NCBI RefSeq assembly: GCF_014692675.1
Contig: NZ_JABFCZ010000015.1
Span: forward strand, 62,001 to 126,000
Source: Roseibium aggregatum
GTDB lineage: Bacteria > Pseudomonadota > Alphaproteobacteria > Rhizobiales > Stappiaceae
Length of the DNA: 64,000 bases
Reading direction: 5' to 3'
Shown piece after piece: positions 59,455 through 64,000 of this stretch. The translations under genes were made by a program, and so were the position numbers. How positions within the stretch are numbered: position 1 is the stretch's first letter; every line of letters starts with the position of its first letter. The notes under the pieces were generated by a model. That model had not been told where the DNA came from. It was given only the letters and a program-made list of their open reading frames with translations, and did not search any database.

Positions 59455-60150
59455 TTATTGCGGCTGCTGGTAGAACTTCTGGCCGTTCACCTCGATGTAC
59501 TGGCGGCCGTTTTCGTCAACCTGGATCTGCGGCTGGCCATTGGCGGCCGGAGCCGGGCTCTCCGACGGAACGGAGGGGTCGGCTGCGGCGGAGACCGGCC
59601 GGGCCGGTTCAGCCGGAAGCCCTTGCCCCGAGCCCGGCTGCGGCGGCGCAACGCCACCTGCCGGGACACCCGTGGCCGAAGCATCGGCAGGAACCTGGCC
59701 CGTTTGGGGCGGATCGCCGGCTGCCGGAGCGGCCGTTCCTTCCGAGGCGGCCTCCGGATAGGCGCGGCTGAACAGAAGCTGTGTCTGTTCCGGCGTCAGC
59801 TTGCCGTCCGGCACATCCGGAATGCTCCTCTGGAATTCCCGGATCGCCTGCCGTGTCCTGCGTCCCGGCGCACCATCCACCGGGCCGGCGTCATAGCCGA
59901 GCGTGTTCAGGGCATCCTGAATGTCCATCCAGTATGCGCGTTCCTCTGCGGACCTGCCGGGCGCCGGGGCGCGATAGGTATGATGCCTTCTCTTGGCCAG
60001 TTGATTGCCGACAATGGCGCCTGCTGCAAATCCGACGATTCCGCCCGCAATGACCCCGCCTGCATTTCCTGCCCTAACGGGCGTCGCAGTCAGGGCAAAG
60101 GAAGACAGGGCCACCCCGAGCGCGGTGACGATACTGATTGCCTTGATCAT
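59455..60150 (-). CDS. secreted glycine-zipper protein with peptidoglycan-binding domain
   Basis: 231 residues from MIKAISIVTALGVALSSFAL, AAGGTAACCGGA before it. Signal peptide to about residue 26; glycine-zipper segment AGGVIAGGIVGFAAGAIVGNQL (about 28-50); basic linker; PF01471-type peptidoglycan-binding domain (about 75-130: IQDALNTLGYDAGPVDGAPGRRTRQAIREFQRSI); then a Pro/Ala-rich disordered tail ending in a short beta motif (VDENGRQYIEVNGQKFYQQPQ). Likely links membrane and cell wall. Substrate chemistry not expected. Confidence 0.87.
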   Translation of the reverse strand: MIKAISIVTALGVALSSFALTATPVRAGNAGGVIAGGIVGFAAGAIVGNQLAKRRHHTYRAPAPGRSAEERAYWMDIQDALNTLGYDAGPVDGAPGRRTRQAIREFQRSIPDVPDGKLTPEQTQLLFSRAYPEAASEGTAAPAAGDPPQTGQVPADASATGVPAGGVAPPQPGSGQGLPAEPARPVSAAADPSVPSESPAPAANGQPQIQVDENGRQYIEVNGQKFYQQPQ

Positions 60151-60274
60151 TCCGGTTACCTTCCTTCCCTTTGGATCTGCCCTACGACACGCGTTGCAGT
60201 CGAGAGTAACGTGCAGGCCGTCAAATTGCCACGAGCCTGCAGGTTGCACCCGATCAAGTTTTCACCGGATCGCG

Positions 60275-60308
60275 ACAAAAAAACGGCGAGCCTTCCGGCC
60301 CGCCGTTT
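60275..60308 (-). terminator. Rho-independent terminator of ettA
   Basis: On the minus strand AAACGGCG pairs with CGCCGTTT, with GGCC/GGCT-type inner pairing, followed by a T7 run. 27 bases after the stop. Confidence 0.92.
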
Positions 60309-60334
60309 TAGCTGTTCATATTCCGCTTCGACGA

Positions 60335-61984
60335 TCAGCGCGTCAGCGGCTTGTACTTGATCCGGCGCGGGTCGGCGGCGTGTGCACCGAGGCGGCGGAC
60401 CTTGTCCTTTTCGTAGTCCTCGAAGTTGCCCTCGAACCATTCCACGTGGCTGTCGCCTTCGAAGGCGAGCATGTGGGTGGCCAGACGGTCGAGGAACATA
60501 CGGTCGTGGCTGATGACCACGGCGCAGCCGGCGTAGTTTTCCAGCGCGTCTTCAAGCGCTGCCAGGGTTTCGGTATCCAGATCGTTGGTCGGCTCATCGA
60601 GCAGGAGCACGTTGGCGCCCTGCTTCAGCACCTTCGCCAGGTGTACCCGGTTGCGCTGACCGCCGGACAGATCGCCCACCTTCGCCTGCTGGGCCGGGCC
60701 CTTGAAGTTGAAGGACGAGCAGTAGGCGCGGGAGTTGATTTCCTTGTCGTCGAGGTAGATCACCTCGGCGCCGTCGGAGATTTCCTCCCACACGGTCTTG
60801 TTCGGATCGAGCTTGTCGCGCGACTGGTCCACATAGCCCAGATGCACGCTGTCGCCGACGATGATCTCGCCGCTATCCGGCTTTTCCTGGCCGGTGAGCA
60901 TCTTGAACAGGGTCGACTTGCCCGCGCCGTTCGGGCCGATCACGCCGACGATGCCGCCGCGCGGCAGCTTGAAGGAGAGATCGTCGATCAGGAGGCGGTC
61001 CTCGAAGCCCTTGGAGACGTTCTTGACCTCGATGACGTTGGCGCCGAGACGCTCGCCCACCGGGATCATAATCTGCTCGATGGTCGGCAGACGCTCTTCC
61101 TGGGCGGCCAAGAGGTCTTCATAGGCCCGGATACGCGCCTTGGACTTGGTCTGGCGGCCCTTCGGCGACATGCCCATCCACTCGCGCTCGCGCTCGATCG
61201 CCCGGTTGCGGGCCATGTCCTCGCGGCCCTCCTGGATCATGCGCTTGGTCTTCTTTTCCAGATAGACCGAGTAGTTGCCCTCGTAAGGGATGCCGCGGCC
61301 GCGGTCGAGTTCGAGAATCCAGCCGGTGACGTTGTCGAGGAAGTAGCGGTCGTGGGTGATGATCAGGACGGAGCCCTTGAACTCGCGCAGGTGCCGCTCC
61401 AGCCAGTGAACGGTTTCCGCGTCCAGGTGGTTGGTCGGTTCGTCGAGCAGCAAGAGGTCCGGCTCCGACAGGAGCAGCTGGCACAGCGCCACGCGGCGGC
61501 GCTCCCCGCCGGACAGGTTGGTCACTTCGGCGTCTTCCGGCGGGCAGCGCAGGGCTTCCATCGCCATGTCGACCTTGCTTTCCAGGTTCCACAGGTCTTC
61601 CGCGTCGATGATGTCCTGCAGCTTGGCGCCTTCCTCGGCCGTTTCGTCCGAGTAGTTCATCATCAGTTCGTTGTAGCGGTCGACGATCGCCTGCTTGTGG
61701 GCCACGCCTTCCATGACGTTTTCGCGGACGGTCTTGTCCGGATCGAGCTGCGGCTCCTGCGGCAGATAGCCGACACGTGCGCCCTCGGCGGCCCAGGCCT
61801 CGCCGGTGTACTCCTTGTCGAGCCCGGCCATGATTTTCAGAAGCGTCGACTTACCGGCCCCGTTCGGACCCAGGATGCCGATCTTGGCGTCCGGGTAGAA
61901 CGAGAGGTTGATGTTGTCGAGGACTTTCTTGTTGTTATAGGCCTTGGAGAGGCCATGCATGTGATAGATGAACTGGCGCGCCAT
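60335..61984 (-). CDS. ettA: energy-dependent translational throttle protein EttA
   Basis: 549 residues from MARQFIYHMHGL. ABC-F ATPase that binds the ribosomal E site and gates translation by energy state. Two nucleotide-binding domains: Walker A GPNGAGKSTLLK and GPNGAGKSTLFK, signatures LSGGERRRVALCQ and LSGGQRNRVHLAKV, and Walker B LLLDEPTNHLD and LLLDEPTNDLD. The arm and linker region around 240-300 (KTKRMIQEGREDMARNRAIEREREWM) contacts the ribosome. Length matches E. coli EttA (555). Monocistronic. Confidence 0.96.
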   Translation of the reverse strand: MARQFIYHMHGLSKAYNNKKVLDNINLSFYPDAKIGILGPNGAGKSTLLKIMAGLDKEYTGEAWAAEGARVGYLPQEPQLDPDKTVRENVMEGVAHKQAIVDRYNELMMNYSDETAEEGAKLQDIIDAEDLWNLESKVDMAMEALRCPPEDAEVTNLSGGERRRVALCQLLLSEPDLLLLDEPTNHLDAETVHWLERHLREFKGSVLIITHDRYFLDNVTGWILELDRGRGIPYEGNYSVYLEKKTKRMIQEGREDMARNRAIEREREWMGMSPKGRQTKSKARIRAYEDLLAAQEERLPTIEQIMIPVGERLGANVIEVKNVSKGFEDRLLIDDLSFKLPRGGIVGVIGPNGAGKSTLFKMLTGQEKPDSGEIIVGDSVHLGYVDQSRDKLDPNKTVWEEISDGAEVIYLDDKEINSRAYCSSFNFKGPAQQAKVGDLSGGQRNRVHLAKVLKQGANVLLLDEPTNDLDTETLAALEDALENYAGCAVVISHDRMFLDRLATHMLAFEGDSHVEWFEGNFEDYEKDKVRRLGAHAADPRRIKYKPLTR

Positions 61985-62251
61985 GGGGCTCCGCATCTCC
62001 GCAGTTTGGAATTTTCGGGATTCTTCGCATGAAATCTGGGCGCCTTTTACGCGATCAGGCGAAAAGGGGCAATGGCCGAGGTCTCAAGTCAAATAACAAA
62101 GCTAGGGCTACGCTATATAGACAAAATAAGGCAAGGAATTAAAGAACCCACCAACCACGCAACGCATACTCTCTGTAATTGCATATTGATTTAATGCGAT
62201 CTAATATATAATATTTTTAAAGGGCATGTTATTCAAATGGCATGACGAGAC
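61985..62251. other. transition zone from GC-rich to AT-rich DNA
   Basis: About 270 bases before the 62252 gene. The first 60 are of local composition; from about 62080 the sequence becomes AT-rich with runs such as TAATATATAATATTTTTAAA and likely holds that gene's promoter. No tRNA or direct repeat was recognised at the edge. Confidence 0.5.
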
Positions 62252-62992
62252 ATGAGAAAAATACACATATTCCTATCTTTATCTTTTTTTATCTTATCAA
62301 CAAATCCATCGTTTTCATTTACAGAAGATGTGCGCAAGGCCGTTCATAAGATACTTAGTAATTATGGATATGTATTAATAGAATTCTCTCCACATGGAAA
62401 AACAGCCGATATAACCCCTGGGTCATTTATCTATCGCCAGAACTATGACCCAACACAAAAGAATTTTTCGTCATCACAATTTGGATCTTTATGCACACCC
62501 AAATATTCCACTTTCCGTATAAACGGAGCATTCCAATCAAAGTACATAAATCAAGGACTATTTCAGGAAGTTCCAACGCACTTCAAATACACAGGAAATA
62601 AACTAAAATATATACTACAGAGAGCCGGACTTTATTATTTATCACAAACCGCAATAACTATGGAAATAATCATAAACCCTCAAATAGCGTACTATCTAAA
62701 GCCGCAGGAATACATTGATATAACAAAAAAGCTAGGAAAAACTTGCTCAGACAACATATCAAATAATTCAAAAAACCATAACGCGTTTCTCGTAAAGAGT
62801 AGTGTTTTATTTTCAATAGATTATGAATTCGAATTTGGGAGGAATACTAAGAGGAACACAAGAGTGAAAATTGATAGAGAGCTTAAAAATGTATTCAATA
62901 TAACCGAAGTAGAAAATATTGGCAACTACGGCAAAAAAGCATCCGGAATTCCGAGAGTATATGGCGTCCTATTGGAAGAATTAGAAAATTAA
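62252..62992 (+). CDS. AT-rich secreted protein of unknown family
   Basis: 246 residues, MRKIHIFLSLSFFILSTNPSFS with a clear signal peptide (about residue 22). The mature protein is rich in Asn, Lys, Ile and Tyr, with two cysteines (SLCTPK, KTCSD) that may pair. Segments: VHKILSNYGYVLIEFSPHGKTADITPGSFIYRQNYDP, QSKYINQGLFQEVPTHFKYTGNKLKYILQRAGLYYLSQTAITMEIIINP. No known domain recognised. The codon use is far more AT-rich than that of the neighbouring genes, so recent transfer is likely. Converges with the gene at 62993 with no space between stops. Confidence 0.75.
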   Translation: MRKIHIFLSLSFFILSTNPSFSFTEDVRKAVHKILSNYGYVLIEFSPHGKTADITPGSFIYRQNYDPTQKNFSSSQFGSLCTPKYSTFRINGAFQSKYINQGLFQEVPTHFKYTGNKLKYILQRAGLYYLSQTAITMEIIINPQIAYYLKPQEYIDITKKLGKTCSDNISNNSKNHNAFLVKSSVLFSIDYEFEFGRNTKRNTRVKIDRELKNVFNITEVENIGNYGKKASGIPRVYGVLLEELEN

Positions 62993-63247
62993 TTATTTCA
63001 TTTTCATGTAATCTTTTATTAAGCTTACAAATGTACCAAAATAGAAACCAACAATAATTCCTCCCCAATTTTGCAGAACGTCAGGTATTATAACTTTTCC
63101 ATTATCGTCGACTTGACCATCAAAAGTTAAATATAACACTCCCCATATAACACTTATTGCGATAAGGCCGCTGACGATAAAGCCAGAATAAACAAGCCAA
63201 AATATAAGTTGATCTCTTTTCGATTCCACTTCAGAAACATCAGCCAT
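62993..63247 (-). CDS. AT-rich small membrane protein
   Basis: 84 residues from MADVSEVESKRDQ with GGAGGGTCAA ahead of the start. Two helices at about 14-39 (LIFWLVYSGFIVSGLIAISVIWGVLYLTF) and 60-76 (WGGIIVGFYFGTFVSLI) with a polar loop between. N-terminal charge favours a cytoplasmic start. Function unknown; the layout recalls phage holins or small toxins only loosely. Adjacent and convergent to the secreted protein gene, same composition, so both probably arrived together. Confidence 0.72.
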   Translation of the reverse strand: MADVSEVESKRDQLIFWLVYSGFIVSGLIAISVIWGVLYLTFDGQVDDNGKVIIPDVLQNWGGIIVGFYFGTFVSLIKDYMKMK

Positions 63248-63879
63248 TTGACCCTCCATAAACTTTAAATATAAAACCAACATTCTGACAACTTTATGAG
63301 GAAATTCAGTATTGTCAAACTAATTAAAATAGACAGCAACGAAACCATATTAGGCTGCGGGATCTTGACGACTCGACAATTTCCCGGCTTATACCCCTCT
63401 ATTACATCCACAGTTTGAAATTCATTCACTCAATCAGTGGCTCGTTCCTAACTTAAAAAAGTGGCTATCCCACCCCTGTCCCAATCCTCCGTCATGCCAT
63501 GGCTCGACCATGGCATCCATGCCGTGACATCTCTCCATGGAACGGCTTTGCCCTGAGGCAACAAAACGGCATGGATGCCCGGATCAAGTCCACTGCTGTC
63601 CGGGCATGACGATGGAGAGCGGGACGAACCTACACTTTAAGCACACAGGATCAATTACATGCGATCCCGGTCTCGCCGGCTCGCGCCTGTTGGGACGGCA
63701 CCCGGCGCGGTGAGCATCGCCTTACTTGCCCTCACCCAATGAGAGCAAACATACGCAATACACCTTATTCGAACAAACTTTAAACTGAGGCAATTAAGTT
63801 ACAGCCAGACGCAAGCTCACATATTATACTTTTCTCTACGTCAACCAGACTCAGTCACGCGTAATTTGCGGAGGTCGAT
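63248..63879. other. gene-free stretch: end of AT-rich island, repeat element, promoter region
   Basis: About 630 bases without a supported ORF. The AT-rich island fades near 63480, an inverted-repeat element occupies 63490-63611, then about 270 bases lead to the secreted-protein gene at 63880; the part at 63720-63850 is AT-rich again and may hold its promoter. Confidence 0.5.
63490..63611. repeat. 122-bp composite inverted repeat element
   Basis: Outer arms CGTCATGCC (63490-63498) and GGCATGACG (63603-63611); inner arms GGCATCCATGCCGT (63512-63525) and ACGGCATGGATGCC (63566-63579), all perfect. Several sub-palindromes occur, such as CATGGC around 63497-63514 and CCCGG around 63578-63604. 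It looks like a non-coding intergenic repeat (REP/MITE-like) sitting at the edge of the AT-rich island. Confidence 0.7.
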
Positions 63880-64000
63880 ATGAACAGGTCTTATGCAAGA
63901 AAAGTCGGTCTCGGCGTTGCCGCGGCCCTGCTGGCCGGCACAGCCCTTCTTTCCGGCGCGGCACAGGCCGCGGATTATGGAACTCCCTACAGCGGCGGGT
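63880..64000 (+). CDS. secreted protein, N-terminal part only (right edge)
   Basis: ATG with GGAGGTCGAT before it; MNRSYARKVGLGVAAALLAG then TALLSGAAQAADYG. A signal peptide cleaved after AQA at about residue 31; the mature part begins ADYGTPYSGG and runs off the window. Too little remains to name a family. GC-rich codon use, so it belongs to the core genome rather than the AT-rich island. Confidence 0.8.
   Translation, partial: MNRSYARKVGLGVAAALLAGTALLSGAAQAADYGTPYSGG

Noticed and set aside
60005-62032. 675-codon open frame on the plus strand
   Set aside because: Antisense to ettA, which is intact with both ATPase domains. No recognisable motif.
62993-63247. Holin or toxin assignment for the small AT-rich membrane protein
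   Set aside because: Two helices and small size are not enough; no lysin, antitoxin or phage gene is nearby.

Overview
This looks like chromosomal DNA from a GC-rich alphaproteobacterium. Two DUF2336 proteins, a DUF1127 protein, a BA14K-like secreted protein, a SbmA/BacA transporter, a TRAP transporter and an OxyR-KatG pair point to Hyphomicrobiales. A marine Roseibium/Labrenzia/Stappia-type organism is my inference; no rRNA or other marker gene is present to prove it. I recognised no tRNA, rRNA, CRISPR array, prophage or insertion sequence.

Layout. 1-8.6 kb: the end of an AMP-forming acyl-CoA synthetase, a Na/phosphate symporter, a Cys-rich secreted protein, a lytic transglycosylase, a peptidoglycan amidase coupled to a TerB/J-domain protein, and a GGDEF-EAL enzyme. 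8.6-10.1 kb: an arsR-arsC-arsH operon without an efflux gene. 10.2-18.4 kb: a TRAP transporter with a MarR-type regulator, facing a metallo-beta-lactamase-fold hydrolase and a single-chain 5-oxoprolinase/hydantoinase. Two copies of one palindrome (half-site GACAATTTATC) lie in the two control regions and suggest a common regulator. 18.8-25.5 kb: a chemoreceptor, a membrane-spanning one-component regulator (periplasmic PhnD-like domain, TM helix, LuxR HTH) with an orphan solute-binding protein, a tandem SpoIIAA-like protein, a HugZ-type protein and a BA14K-like protein.

25.6-40 kb: extensin-like protein, LysE exporter, DUF2336 protein, a 27-residue membrane ORF, azoreductase, then a methionine operon (ArsR-methyltransferase regulator, metF, metH) behind an 18-bp palindrome, a secreted protein, a large MscS channel and a second DUF2336 protein. 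40-48 kb: TrmO, katG/oxyR, SbmA/BacA, and a metallophosphatase coupled to a LysE exporter. 48-57.5 kb: a TetR-flanked stress-type operon (MBL hydrolase, DUF1127, SnoaL-like), PaiB-like protein, SDR, PACE exporter, an operon wrbA-dsbA-eamA-DUF4386, and LysR and Fe-S-type HTH regulators. 57.5-62 kb: small membrane protein, MOSC protein, PNPOx-like protein, a peptidoglycan-binding secreted protein and EttA.

The last 2 kb changes character. From about 62.05 to 63.48 kb the DNA is strongly AT-rich and holds a secreted protein of unknown family converging on a small membrane protein, then a 122-bp inverted-repeat element; normal composition returns with a truncated secreted-protein gene at the right edge.

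The best candidates for undescribed biology are the PhnD-LuxR receptor/solute-binding protein pair, the palindrome-linked TRAP/oxoprolinase unit, the AT-rich island and the hairpin at the PACE start codon.
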